Shown one piece after another: positions 1 to 12,236 of a stretch of DNA of 64,000 nt; the stretch's first letter is position 1; each line of letters opens with the position of its first letter. The notes beneath the pieces are model-generated. The model had not been told where the DNA came from. It was given only the letters and a program-made list of their open reading frames with translations, and searched no databases. The stretch lies in assembly GCA_020744225.1 (NCBI GenBank), contig JAGMWG010000009.1:248001-312000 (forward strand). Reading direction: 5' to 3'. Source of the DNA: Paraphoma chrysanthemicola (taxonomy: Eukaryota; Ascomycota; Dothideomycetes; Pleosporales; Phaeosphaeriaceae). The position numbers and the translations under genes are program-made.

Positions 1-1053
1 TGAGGAAGGTAGCAGGAATAGCATCTGGTGTGCAACTGATGACAAGATCGAAGCCTGCCAAATCTATGCCCTGACTGGAGGAGACGTAGAGATTCGAAGT
101 CGGCTTGATCAAGGTTGCTGCCGAGCTTGTCCCATTTTGAGCTTCATTTTCAACAAGTCTTGCAATGAGCTCAGGAGCATCTTCCTCACTAGCGCTGAGA
201 AGCAAGTCTTTGTTCTTCCAGAACACAGAAGGCGTGAGACCATGGCTCCATGCCTCGTGGTCATCAGCAGCGCCTTGGACATAGCCGTTCTCGGATGCTT
301 CGGCTCCGATCACTCGACGTGATGCCGTACATAGTACTATGGGATGAAATTCGGTGAAAGCTGGTGGAGATGCTGGTAGTGTTGACGATTGAGTCACCCA
401 AATTGGCCGCAGTGGCTTTTGGAGCTTCCGCCGTAAATCCGGAATACTGGGTTTGCATATGTCCTGCATCTAGTTAGTCTGATGATGTTTGAACCATAGA
501 ATGAGATCTGTACAATGAATTGCCGAACACACCCATCGATTCTACTCTCAATCTGCGCATGCTCACTCTCCGACACAGCTTGTGGTGGTGTTGCTAGTTC
601 GTGTTTCTCGTCTGCACCAAAAAGTGCGCGATTGATGACACAGCACCATATTGGTATCGTTTTGCTCAACGCATCAGGCATACTCTTGCCTCGCCGCGTC
701 GAGTCAACAACAATCGCTCCTCCATACTTGTTTACTACATCCAGCAACTGCAGGTTCAGCCTTCGCAGACTAAATCCCCATTCGCCCATGTGCCCATCGG
801 TGCTCTTGAAGTATACACTGTCGTTCTTTCTCTCTAGTGGAATATACCAGCTTCCGCAGCGTTCGTTTGCAACAAGTGGTAGAGTATAAGCTTCGGCAAC
901 AGAAGTGACAAATTCACTATCTGAGGTAATTGAGGTCAGGCGGTTGTTAATTGATAATGCTGAGCGCTTCAACGAAGAAAGCGTTGCAGCAAAGCTTGGC
1001 GTGTTCGATTGATGTGGAAAAAGAATGTCGGATTCTGAGAGAGGTTGTGACAT
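1..1053 (-). CDS. RIT1: Initiator tRNA phosphoribosyl transferase RIT1 (3' end beyond window)
   Basis: The family attaches a 2'-O-ribosyl phosphate to A64 of initiator tRNA-Met, using PRPP, and so keeps this tRNA out of elongation. Exon 1 is 1053-514, a 50-bp GT-AG intron spans 464-513, and exon 2 runs from 463 off the left edge. The exon 1 product carries the family blocks GSWYIPLER, YFKSTDGHMGEW and VVDSTRRGKSMPDALSKT; exon 2 continues in frame with LRPIWVT, FHPIVLCTASR and YVQGAADDHEAWSHGLTP, all characteristic of Rit1. The start at 1053 is the first in-frame ATG before the conserved part. The C-terminus is missing only because the window ends. Nothing suggests a defect. Confidence 0.92.
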
Positions 1054-1578
1054 GTTGCGACTTCGCTTCGTGGTCTCATCCGAGGTGTGTTACGCACGAT
1101 CAGAGGTAGCAGCCCCGCATGTTCACGCACCGGCAATAGACCTCTCGTCCACTTTGTCACCTGCTGTGACGTGCAACTTTGGAGCAACTGAAATTTGCTA
1201 TCTATCAAAGGTGTTGTCAAGTTTCAAGTGTATGGCGAGAAGCTGGTGCGAGTCTTCTCGTTCCCAACATCCGAGCCGAAGTGGAAGGAGCTAATGCGGA
1301 TTGGGCATAGCCCCCTCCTCACATCGCGCTCCTCCTCGCGCTCTATTTGCTCCAACTTTCCTACACTCAACAAGTTTTCCATGTCTACCTTAGTAACTTG
1401 AAGGCGCTTCCCTTTGCTTGTCTCTCCATGCCTGCTTCACCAATGACACTGGCTCGATGTAGCTCCTCTTCGCGCGATGAAGTAGTTCGCTGTTGCCATC
1501 AAACCCAAAGTCCCAAACATCAAAGCGGCCCTTGCAGCATCATTTTGAAGCTACAATCTGATTACCTCGATCACAGGA
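1054..1578. other. Intergenic, no gene recognised
   Basis: This holds the upstream region of RIT1 and the approach to the degenerate gene that follows. Short open frames here have no recognisable motifs and look like chance. Confidence 0.5.
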
Positions 1579-2083
1579 TGGCTGCCAACACGTTCAAAAT
1601 GCCTGGAAACTCTCCTTTCCGCTTCCTGGACCTGCCGAAAGAGCTGCGGCTCACGGTGTATAAATGGATTCCTTTCAGCACACGACACTACGTCTACCAC
1701 ACTAGCTCAGGCAATGAAAGCACACCAGATTGGACTGCGAACATGATGCTAGTTGTTAAAAATTCCGGCACCGCCATCGCCTGCACTAGTCGTCTCATCA
1801 ACGCGGGGTGAGAGTCTGAACAACAAGCTTATGTTGTCAAGAGCGGAGTATGTTGTCCAGGATCTTCTGGAGAGGCTTGGAACCAGACAAGCGCAGATTA
1901 CTGAAGTAAGCTGTTCCCGTCACAAGTTACTTGGCTTGCCTTTAGCTGAGGCAATCTTCTGAGATTAGCGTCCGAATGTACGGAAGTGTCTGGTGTTTTA
2001 TGAAACGCATGCAACCAGCCGGGAGAGATTTTTACATGTACCTGGGTCCTATGCCCGTATCAGTTTCAAATGAAACGGCATGA
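1579..2083 (+). pseudogene. Decayed FRFLDLPKELR-family (F-box-like) gene
   Basis: From the ATG at 1579 the frame reads FRFLDLPKELRLTVYKWIPF, the N-terminal signature of a large dothideomycete family of F-box-like proteins of unknown function. It continues to SRLINAG and stops at about 1811. Family-like sequence then continues in other frames (DLLERL near 1865; EISVRMYGSVWCFMKRMQ near 1965) up to a stop at 2081-2083. The copy is therefore broken by a stop and by frame changes. An intact relative lies at 15695-16643. The family assignment rests on the signature; the boundaries of the decayed part are approximate. Confidence 0.6.
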
Positions 2084-2180
2084 AACCACAGATGTCTTAT
2101 GTCCGTCAATGCCCTGCACACCATAACTCCCCGTACCACTCAGCGCAAAGATTGATGCGAGTCCATGGACACAAACACTC

Positions 2181-4390
2181 TCAATCTCGCCCGCTCCTCC
2201 TCAAACGCACCGTCTCTTCCTCAGTTCCAAACCCATATCTCTTTGCTGACGTCGCGTCTCTCTCATTGATAAGTTCCCCAAATCTGACTTTCAGGTCCAA
2301 CAACGCCTGCGGCGCATTGCTTCTACCTCCCAAGGACCCGCCCTTGACTTCGCGGCTCATTGATGTGTTCCCCGTAGTTGTCATCATAACCTGCAAGAAG
2401 CCGCCATCTGTTGCTTCTGTACCATTCAGTCGAAGGGCATTTAGTCCAAAAGCGATGAAGATGAGGGTAAGGCAGAGACAAAGTCCGTATGGCAGAAAGA
2501 AGTTCAACGGATTCGAGAAGCGGTAGACGTTTCTGAAGTTGGTATCATTTACAGCGACGTTCCCGTACCACGTGTTCAATGAGAGCGCGGAAAAGCTAAC
2601 ATTGGCGAGGAGCGCGTTGATTGATGCCTCCGTGATGCTGAGCGATTTGCGTGGATCGAAGCCGTACGAGATGTTCGATCCAAAGCGATCGATGTTGAGA
2701 ACAGTGTCTTGAAGAATATTGTAGCCTGAACATTTGGTATATTAGCAAGTAAGCCCAGCTTCAAGGGACGTCTTACTTACTTGCTCCCTCTGATACTTCA
2801 GTCACTCCTCCAATATTAACCACAGTCCCGTTCGCTAGACGATAATTTCCCACTGCCCCGCCTGCAAAAGTGGGATGGAAGCGTCGTGACCAGATATACC
2901 CCAGATGCAAACCAACAGATTCCAGAATCGCCTGGCTGTTTGCTTTATGGTACCACTCAGGCAATTTTGCTGCCCAATCCTTGTATACCTGGGTATCATC
3001 TGGCTGTGTAGAGCCAGAATCAGTTGCATTCCATTCGAACTGAGTAAACTTTCGAAACTGTAGTTTCTCTTCTGCGCCTGTAGTGTAAGTAACTTGTTGT
3101 AATCCTCTGCCGTATTTGATGTTTGCTTGGTAGAGTGCAGTGTATGCATCGCACCTCATGACCTGATTCTCAAAAATCATGGTAACTGTAGTATCAGGGA
3201 GTGGTACTTCGGAGTAACTGCAGCCATGATTGTTGCATGTTTCAATTGTCTTTTCTGGGACAGGAAAGTAGCCCACAGCCCTGGAGTAAGTACGCTCAAA
3301 AGATGTTCCGTCATCGTCGAAGGAGCCATGATATACCCATGTTCCATTGAAGACTACCTCCACGTGATCACCTTGAAACAGACTTGTGGAATTCCTCATC
3401 ATCAAGTCGCGACATTGAACACGTGGCCCTTCGAAAGCCAGTGTATAAGAAGAGTTCTCGCCTGTCAATGGTGGCATGGTAACGGATTGGCCAGAGAACA
3501 TGAGCAATTTGGATAAATTATCCAGCGCAGCACTTGGGCGACTTCAAGATCAGCCCCTCTATGCACGAATGGACCATGTTGTACGTACACATATTGTGAG
3601 TAACGAGAGCTTAGCGAATAACCTGGAGTCCCTTCTCGGGAAACTCTCTCAATGTCGGCGAGCGAGCGGACATCAGACTGGTTTGTTATTGGATTCAAAA
3701 TGGACGCATTTACCATTGTCGTTGACACAAACAATTCAGTCTGAATCGTTAGAGCACCTGGCGGGTATATAGTTGCTAGTGGTACCAGCCACGACAAAGT
3801 CGCGACTAGGAATAGTATTGGGGCCTGGCGGAACACTTTGTGGTTGCACAAACCCAGCAAATTACTTCTGATCTGAAACAAGTCGTCGATCAGACTGAGC
3901 TGTAAACATCTTGCCCGCAGGAGGAACCAAAGGTACTGTGTGAAGCAACTGCCAAGCACCACGATTATGGCGGCGCGGAAGGCGGTGACCAGGAGGAGAG
4001 AGATTGTCGAAACATGCGATTGTTGTAACACAGAGGCGCTTGAAACGTCTTTTCCGTCGAGTATCTTGAAAAACACGCAGTGAATCACCGCGAGCGACCA
4101 TGCTAGGCCTGCATTAGCGCCTTGTAGACAATGTGAATGGAAATTTTACCTGCAAGATAGGAACCGATAACCACGAAAGTCGCCCTAGAATGTTTCGTCT
4201 CCAGGACTCGATGATGGTATACGGCTTCCTCTTGTGAGAAACGCGACCCAGGCTTCTTCATGTCGCGTTCGAGTAACGACGTCTCATCGCTAGACTGTTG
4301 GATACCGCCGCAGGATGCTCGACCCGATGGATGAGCCACAGTGTCTGAGAGCTCGATGTTGCTGGTAGCTGGGATGGAGTCGTGGGCCAT
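2181..4390 (-). CDS. Multi-pass membrane protein, uncharacterised ascomycete family
   Basis: Exon 1 is 4390-4150, followed by a 41-bp intron (4109-4149). Exon 2 runs from 4108 to about 3570, exon 3 from about 3540 to 2781, and exon 4 from 2725 to 2181 after an intron at 2726-2780. Hydrophobic segments occur near the N-terminus (VVIGSYLAGLAWSLAVIHCV), after AFRAAIIVVLG, at PILFLVATLSWLVPLATIY and near the C-terminus (FFLPYGLCLCLTLIFIAFG). Between them lies a long region rich in N-glycosylation sites (NSSY, NSTS, NGTW), probably outside the membrane. The layout matches a common ascomycete family without known function. The exon 2/exon 3 junction is unresolved: the best splice sites do not keep the frame. 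Confidence 0.65.
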
Positions 4391-6031
4391 GACTGAAGCT
4401 TTGAACGGAGATAACGAAGTTACCAACGGGCTGAAGAGGCTTTAATGCATCTGCTGAATGTACTTTTCCTCCTTGGTTTTCTGGGGCATGCACAGCCAAT
4501 CAGCGTATGCGTAAGCTGCCTGACCATGTTGGTGGCGTTTCCGCAAGGCTGTGTCTAACTGCGCACGCCATCTGTGCTACACTTGCTGCAATTCAACCAA
4601 AGCTGTCATTAATCAATGCAGACAAAATCTGTGGCCTGTTTGTTAAATTTGAATTTCTTATGTCATGTCTGACGCTTGCATGTTGAGAATTTGACAACTT
4701 TGGGGGCGTTAATGTTCTCTGATTGATTTGAAGGACCCGTTAGAGTCATTGTTTTGTGCAAATTAAATATGCGACAAAGTACTATTTTAGGGTATCAGCT
4801 CTTCCCAATGTACAGGCGTGCACTAGTCACACCGTTTGAGACATCCGCACACCACATCCTGCAACACTAGAGTATTGGCATGTCAGCCAATTGATAAGAT
4901 TTGCCTTGGCAGACTTTAGAACCTTCCTAACTAGGCAGATTCAATCTACTAATTATACGTGGGATACCAATGATTAATTCTCAGTAGGAACCGACGACAA
5001 CGTGGACTGGGCGTTAAAAAAACCCTGGCAGGAAACACTAATAGGAGTTAAACGGCCGCTAAGGCTGGCGTGATTTGTCCCCCCGTTTTAGTTGGACCCC
5101 AGATCATGTGATACGATAGTCAAAACCTGGTGTAACACACCAGTAGACTACTATCCCTCCACGTATAGCGGAAACACCTGCGTGGCAGCATGCCGGTCGT
5201 GCTCCCCACCACAATAAAGTCCACCACAGCTGAGAGGCGTAGAAAGTCTCGGAACAGAGATCTCGACCTTCAAGCATTCCCTATACTTCATCTCGTCGCC
5301 AACAGATTCCTGCGCGGCGAGCAATACCACAGCTCGCCGCCGGCACGCACGCTAGCCCCGCCTCAGACAGCCTCGGTCGCACCAGAGGTTCAGTGCATAT
5401 ATCTAAGAGTCCGTCAAGCTATACAGAGACGTACAAGAAGTGTATCCCAAGCAAAGTGCTACAGCACCTCAGGTCGTAGTGCTGTAGTGCAGGTCTGTTG
5501 CTCTACGGAGCGAGATCGACAGTGAAGAGCGCTTGCTGCAAGTTGTATGGAAAAGCTGCAAATAGCTTAGCATTATTACATTAGCATTAATGTTAGATTC
5601 TTGTAAACCTATTACTACTAACACTAGATCTATAGCTACATATCTATATAACTATATAACTATACGCAGGGATGGACGTTACTTAATAAGTAATTCTTAG
5701 CACTTAGAAGCACGCTGAACCCATGTAAGACATCTCCCAAAGATTATTCACAAGCGCACGCCGCGAGTTTCAAGTCATTGGGGCCTACTCTGCGTATAGC
5801 ACGCGCGAAGAGGCTAAGGACACTAGGCTCAGAATCAGAAATTACACGACTTTCGTCAGATTCTCGAGATTCTGACACAGAGATAAACGATCGTCTTTGA
5901 ATTTTCAAGCTATTGACAATGAAGCGAATCGTCCTCTCCCCCTGCTCCCTCCACATTTCCCAAAGTCCTTCTCCTTCTCTCATACAATCTATATACAATC
6001 CTTCCCAACCCACCCCACATTCATCACACAC
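4391..6031. other. Intergenic, AT-rich in part, possible repeat relic
   Basis: No gene is recognised in these 1.6 kb. A 111-codon open frame at 5190-5525 has no motifs and an unusual Arg/Ser-rich composition, so I do not call it. The part at about 5540-5720 is AT-rich with tandem tatataac-like units, and 5010-5170 differs in texture from its surroundings, so an old transposon remnant is possible. I found no pair of terminal inverted repeats to support that. Confidence 0.4.
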
Positions 6032-7406
6032 TTAAAAAGCCGGCTTAGCATTCTTAACCAGCATCTCAAAGTACGCCTGGTTCCACTGTCCCGCCTCAGG
6101 ACTCGGCTTGTAGGACTCGCTCTTCCCGCAGAAAGAATCGTATCGATTCGCCGAGGTATCGCTCGTACCATCCGACTCACCACCGGGCTTGACCCAGACA
6201 AACGAATCGACAAGCGTGCTTCCAGTGGTGGTCGTGGGCCGGACACCGAATCCAGCGCCGTTGATGTTGCACCAGTTACCCCACTCCTGGCGCAGACCGG
6301 AGACGGCGTTGCGGCCTGTGTCGACGATGGCCTGGCCGGGCATGCCAGCGGACTTGAGTTCGGGGGAGAAGAGCTCGATGTAGAGTTTTTCGTTCTGGGC
6401 CTTGTTGTACTGTGCGTCTGAGGCTTTGGAGAACTCGCCGGGGGAGAGGTCCCATTGGTTCCAGCCGGCGACGTTGGTGGCGATGCCACGGACTTGCTTG
6501 GGCGAGCCGGCGTTCTTGTAGACGGTGGCGAGTTCTTTGGCGCCGGGCTCTGTGGTGGGCGTTAGTATGTTGGTATTTGATGGGAGAGGGAATGGGAGAA
6601 GGGAAGAAGGTGAGCATGTGTTTTGACTTACTCAAGTTGTCGTTCCAGCCGAGCCAGCCGCCGTGACCGGCATCAATGTACATGGCGATGTTGGGAAGAT
6701 TGAGTTGCTTGAGAGCATATGCGACACCCTCGCGGTAACCCGAGGCTGAGTCCTTGCAGGTCTGGAGGTTGATGTTGGTGACCAAGTTGGGCAGGGAATC
6801 GGGTTCGATGACCAGAGCAATGGCAGTGTTGGGGTACTTCTTGAAGATGGCAACAATGGCTACATCAGCGTTAGCTATATGACAACAATCCAAAACGTAT
6901 CGGGAGAGACTTACGGTCAATGTACTCAGTCTTGTAGACATTCAAGCTGCCAACAGGAAGCTCGCCGTTGGAAGCCTTAGCAGCGCAATCACGGCCGGGA
7001 AGATCGTAGATGACGAGAGCGGCAATCTCGCCGCAAGGAACGTCCTTGATACCATCCTCAACGACGGAGATCTTGTCGCGGGTGTCGCTGGTTGTGTTAG
7101 GAAATTCTACCAGTGTGCAAGTGTCAAATAAACATACATCCAGAGGAAGGTTCCGACGTTGGCAACCTTGGCAGCAGCAGTAGCCAAAGCTGGGTCAGAG
7201 ATGGCGGATGCAGCCGAGATGACCTCAGACGAGTAGAACTTGTTGGCATAGATCTTGCGGCCAGAGAAGGGGTTGCCGGTCAGAGTGACGGGAGTCGCAC
7301 ATGCGGCAGCAGCGCGAGCAGTGATGGGACCGTTCTCGACGGGAGAGGGAGCGGCGAGCACGCTCGAGGCGGCAGAAGCCAGGACAGCAGCAAAGAAACC
7401 CTTCAT
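6032..7406 (-). CDS. Secreted GH6 cellobiohydrolase, no CBM1
   Basis: Four exons (7406-7138, 7087-6915, 6859-6632, 6549-6032) with introns of 50, 55 and 82 bp encode 395 residues. A signal peptide is evident (about residues 1-18, ending VLAAP). The GH6 fold is shown by YDLPGRDCAA with Asp123 (equivalent to Asp175 of Trichoderma Cel6A), LVIEPDSLPNLV with the likely acid Asp168, DAGHGGWLGW, and WVKPGGESDGTSD. The four disulfide cysteines in GRDC, LQTC, GNWC and DSFC are kept. These enzymes cut cellobiose from the non-reducing ends of cellulose. There is no cellulose-binding module or Ser/Thr linker between signal and catalytic domain, unlike classical CBH II. Confidence 0.93.
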
Positions 7407-7474
7407 TGTGTCGACAGAGAGTAAGTGAATGACTGAAGATGTCGATATCGAATTCCTTGGGGATCTATGTGCCT

Positions 7475-7480
7475 CTTATA
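7475..7480 (-). promoter_or_regulatory. TATA-like element of the GH6 gene
   Basis: TATAAG on the minus strand lies about 70 bp upstream of the GH6 start codon, a usual place for a TATA box in strongly regulated secreted-enzyme genes. The role is inferred from sequence and position only. Confidence 0.45.
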
Positions 7481-9827
7481 TCTGGGTTGATGTGCTGCCT
7501 GAGGCCATGGTACGTGCTTAGCGCCTCATCGGAGTAGCATGACCAGCTCATCAGGAAGCAGGCCCGGAAACAGGGGCCGTAGATGGCGTTCCGCGTCCGT
7601 GTATTCTAATCCCCGAGTGATGAGGCTTAGATGAAGTTTGACTGATGGTAGTATGGAGGCGCACTATCGCTGTTTGAGGCCCATATGGCATGGGTAAATG
7701 GTGTGGTAAGGGTCCAATTCCGCGGTTGGCGGTACTTCGGAGCTTGAGAAACGGCATGAGATCGTTTCCGTTACTTCCGTCGATCTTTGCCATGCTTCAC
7801 TCACGGAATGCAACATACCGTGCGGCTGTGAGAATGTCCATGGCTTCGCAATTGTGCCTCTATCGCTTCGAGAGATTTTCGTGAATCGTCCTCACTGTTG
7901 TCGATTTGTGCAAACAACTTTCACTTGGCATTTGCTTAACAGGGTAAATAGATGAATCTAAACCTGAGACGCTTCTTAGTTGCGGGGATGCTTACCTGCG
8001 GTACCACTACCCCGCGAATCCCCACGCGTGCGCATTGAGCCTCGTCAATCATTGGCGGTGCGAATTTTGCCTAGCGTGTGCTCCGCACATGGCTCGACAC
8101 TGACATGGTAATTCATGAGCTTGAATTTGCGGCACAGAGAGGTATTGCAAGACTAGCTTTTGCGAGAAGTTTGCTGAGACGAAATACTGCACAGAGGGTC
8201 CGAGAGCGCTCCGACGTCAGCAGGTCTCACTCTGTCTCTGAGTGCTCAAGTCCCTCCTCGAAATGATGTACCTATTCCCCAACCATTGTCTCCAGCGATC
8301 ATCGGAACTGGACCGGAGGAGGTCAATAACAGGCTCCGTAATATCAAGCGGTCGATCATAAATGAAGACATTACAAGCCTCAGACGAGATGCCCAGCAGG
8401 TAGAACTGATCTGACCCACTCCTGCCTGTTGTGGGAGTCTTCTCGAAAGTCTTTGCCCACGCATGACAGTCAGTTTTGATTAAGACGATCTTGGGGACCC
8501 TTTAATCATGCATTTATCCTGCCAGAGGCCATAATTGAGAGGATTGGCAGAGAAATTACCAGGCTACCAAAACTTTCCAAGCCTCGTCTCCGATGCGACG
8601 CATGGCGTGATTGCCTCATACGACAGTGATATGCATAGGTGGCATGCTTCTCGAAGACTCTGATCCCAGGGAAGAGGTTGTGTTGTAATTACAAAGTGAG
8701 GTACAAGCAGCATGCCACACAGTCGAAGATCGCTTGGATGCCTGAAACCGTAGAATTCGTGGTCCGGCCTGCAAACGGGAGTACTCTGAAGCGTGTTCGT
8801 TGCGCTGTCGCCAACCTGAGTTTTGAGGCGGCTGGCGTTCTCTGAAGGCCGATCCCAAAGATGAGAGATCGACATCGAATGCTGCCGAAAATGATTCGGT
8901 GCAAATATGCTATACTGTCACTTCTCCCTCTGTCTCCAGACTGGGGACCATCGATAGATGGGTTCTTTTCACGGCTACGGTATCGGTCAGTCCATCGGTA
9001 CCGCCGTGGAAGCAACGGAAGGCAGCCTCCCAGGCATCGTGAGCCGCGTCGGCACTCCTCAAGTTTCTCAAAGTCAAGGAAATGTGACAAGACGATCTTG
9101 TTTACGTTCTGACGCGTCAGTGGATGGCTATACAAGGTGGTTTGAGGTTAGAAAGTGGCTTAATTTAAAGTGGATTCGCGTGACGCGCTAGTAGCTTGGC
9201 GCTCTTGTTTGGGCCTAAGGGCACCATCAGTACCTTTCTTAATGTACCTAAGCTTCGCGAAGTGTCCCGCAAGCCTCGCCTATGAGGAGATTTTCTGAGC
9301 TTGAAGAGACGACATGTGGGTCTGTGATCCGCAGTTGCAAAAGTGAGTTAGAGCGTTATAATGAACTGGACAGCAACGGCGTTGAATTATGGCGCACACA
9401 TGGATATTTCATTGCCACATTGAGTTGCATTCCACATTGGCGGCTACGTAGATTTTTGTGTCACCTCGCACGTAGATCAGCCGCAAAATGGCCGCGACCG
9501 CCGCCATATACGCCAAATTGATGTTGTACCGAGGGCGCAGTGGGGAAATAAGTCCCGGGCACCCCTGACCCATGCGTAGCGATTAATGGAGGCCTCTTGT
9601 ACAACACTTTACGAGGGTCTATGAGGCAAATCGAGCTGCGCGAGCAGGTCAGGGACAATCCAAATCCATGTCGCACTGGCTAAATGCAATGCTTGCTTCA
9701 TATACACCAGAACGCCCTTGGCAGTTGCTCACCGCGAGCCAGGTTACTGCACTTGCAACATGAAAAGCGGTGTTGCGATGCTCCTATTTCTTTAACGCCG
9801 AGAATGCCACCTCAAATAATCCTACAC
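7481..9827. other. Intergenic 2.3 kb, no gene supported
   Basis: Several open frames of 60-150 codons occur on both strands, the longest at 8689-9135 on the minus strand, but none shows a family motif, a good splice structure or a continuous protein-like composition. A decayed gene between about 8560 and 9140 is possible and cannot be assigned. Confidence 0.4.
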
Positions 9828-12236
9828 TCAGACATTGTTAGGCCCAGGTCCTTTCCCTTGGTCCAGCAGCAAATGGGGCTTGAGAAACCCGTCATCAATT
9901 TGTTTGAAGGCGTTCGCAGGGTCGTGACTGAGCTCATTGAACAGCTGCTTGACCGCGCCCGTTGCTGTCGCCACTCGACTCGATCCCTCGGCAGCGCTCG
10001 GCTCTTCCGCTCGGTTGCCCGATGTAGGATAAGGAGACGCATCGGCAGCGAGACCTAGAGGCGATGGGTTACGGTTCGGGGAACGACGGGCGTTCGGAGG
10101 CAAATCCAGGTCGTTATCATCTTCATCGGCAGAACCACTGTCCCCTGGGCTGAGCAGCCCTTGGTCAGCACCGTCCGGACGGCGTGGCTTGCTTGAGTTT
10201 CGACGTGTAGGAAAGCCGTTTGGACGCGCCGGTGGGCTGTGGGGGAATGATCCGCTCGAGTACGTCCCCTCCTGGCCGTTGACGTTGTTCAATGTAAAGC
10301 CATTTTGGCTCGGTCTTGGGATATGGCCGATGCCTTGTCCCTTGTTTCGTGCATATGTCCCACCACTCACCACTTCGATGTCGAACTCATCGTCAGAATC
10401 TATCTCCTCCACGACTCCTGTACGGATGCCCAAAATCTCCAGCATACGAGCGGTAGTGCCTCCGAATATAATAACGGTCAATACGACCACGACGAGAACA
10501 GTAGCTTTCAGAGTGGCACTGTTGGGCCCTGTGAGTCCAGCGGCAAGCGCAACGCCAACAGCACCGCGCAGCCCAGCCCAATAGATCATGGCTTGATGCG
10601 AATAGGGTATCTCCTCAACGATCTCTTCTCCGCGACGGCGTTGGCGATATCGTGATATGGCGTTGATAAGCTTTGAAAGTGGGAAGACTGCACACCATCG
10701 AGCAGCGCAGATGCCCGCGACTGTGATGAGAATGAACAGAGGCTTGTATTCCAGCTTGTCATCGGTAAAGAGTGAAAGACCTAGGTAAATGAAGATGAAG
10801 TTCTCAGACAACTGTGCCGTGATCTGGAAGAAGAACTTGGTCGACAGCTGCGTGCGCCGAGACATGTTGTGGTATGCGTAGTGCTTCAAGCAAATACCGC
10901 AGAATAGCAGTGACACAATACCTGGAAGCCTGTTAGATGGATGCTGAAGACGGAATCAAAGACACTTACCAGACATGTGAATGGCATTGGAGAAGAAGTA
11001 TGTCAGATATGCGATGAGGATGATGAGACAGCTCTCTGTCTTCGGAAAGCGCCTTACGTATGTGAATTTCAGCATTAGCGACGCACCGATGCCTACCATG
11101 ACACCGATGAACAGACTGCCAAAGAAGACACCGAAGAAGATACCGAACGCCTCAAACAGGCTGACTATGCCCAACGACTCGGCGCCGTCTTTGTACTTCT
11201 GCGCCGTCTCGAACAAGACGATGGCGACAGCGTCGTTGAGGATGGATTCGCCGAATATGAGTGTGTACAGTTTCGGTTCGACTTTGTATGTGTCGAAGAT
11301 GGCAAGGATCGTGACGGGATCTGTGGCTGAGAGTGTGGCGCCAATTGACATGGCCTCGACGAAGTTGATCTGAAAGCCATCGAGCGGTATCCTTGTCCAC
11401 AGGAAGAGGATGAGACCGAGAACAAGTGCAGATATAAATGTACCCGCAAAAGCGAAGGTAAGAATGGCGCCAATATGTCTAAAGAAATTTCCCTATTGCT
11501 AGTTAGCAGTTGCAAATAGACTGTGTCATGGAGCACCCACTTGATGCAATTCGTAGCCGGCGGAGAGAATGATGGGAGGTAGCAAGAGGTTGAAGAACAT
11601 CTGATAGTCGAAGCTGACGACATCTCGAACCGAAGATACTGCTGTCAGTCGAAGGATGAGGCCAACGACCATACCTGAAAGGTGTTAGCGAGGGTCCATG
11701 GCGCGATGCGATCACGAGGGGATCCTAGGGCCGTGGCACCTGCGGCAAGCGCAGAGCACCCCGCCGTGGGTCAACGATCGGGATCTCGTTCTCGATGGCA
11801 GAAAACGGCCTTGCTGTCATCCATTATGCGAGATGCAGCTAATTCGACACCGCTCCACTGTGCCAAGACCCATTCGCTCGACGTACCAGCAAAGATGGAA
11901 AGGACCGTCTCGTGGACGGCCTGTATTTTCCGCGTGTGTAGTATGTAGCTCGTGAAGAGGGCTATTATGAGCAGTACGATGAGGATGGAGAGGGCCCATG
12001 ATGTGAATATCTCCTTCTGTCCCGCCTCGGGCTCCTCTGTCGGCGTGTTAGAGTTGGGACGATAAGTAGAGGGAGGAGTGCAGGGACTCACCGTCTGGAT
12101 CTGCGTCGACAGCATCACGCTCTGGAAAGGGTCAGCATCCGTGTCTGCTGCGGAATAATCCCGGTGTTGGCTTGTTGAGGCCGGGGCGCGTACTGAGTAT
12201 TTCGCCTACAGCCCACCATCCCAGCGTGGAAGCCAT
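9828..12236 (-). CDS. NHX1: Endosomal/vacuolar Na+(K+)/H+ exchanger, NHX1 type
   Basis: Six exons (12236-12194, 12121-12092, 12036-11887, 11674-11541, 11492-10970, 10921-9828) give 657 residues with all phases consistent. Diagnostic CPA1 blocks are present: VHETVLSIFAGMVVGL, FFNLLLPPIILSAGYEL (the amiloride-binding helix), ATDPVTILAIFD, FGESILNDAVAIVLFE with the transport Asp, and GLRGAVGVALA. A polar, low-complexity tail of about 160 residues follows the last helix. The protein should exchange lumenal H+ for cytosolic Na+/K+ in late endosomes or vacuole. The third intron (11675-11886) is 212 bp while its other introns are about 48-71 bp. The first two coding exons are very short (43 and 30 nt), so the N-terminus is the least certain part. 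Confidence 0.9.

Noticed and set aside
5190..5525. 111-codon open frame on the plus strand
   Set aside because: No family motif, biased Arg/Ser content, no splice or promoter context; probably chance in a repeat-like stretch.
8564..9135. Two overlapping minus-strand open frames
   Set aside because: No recognisable domain and no way to join them by good introns into a protein-like sequence.
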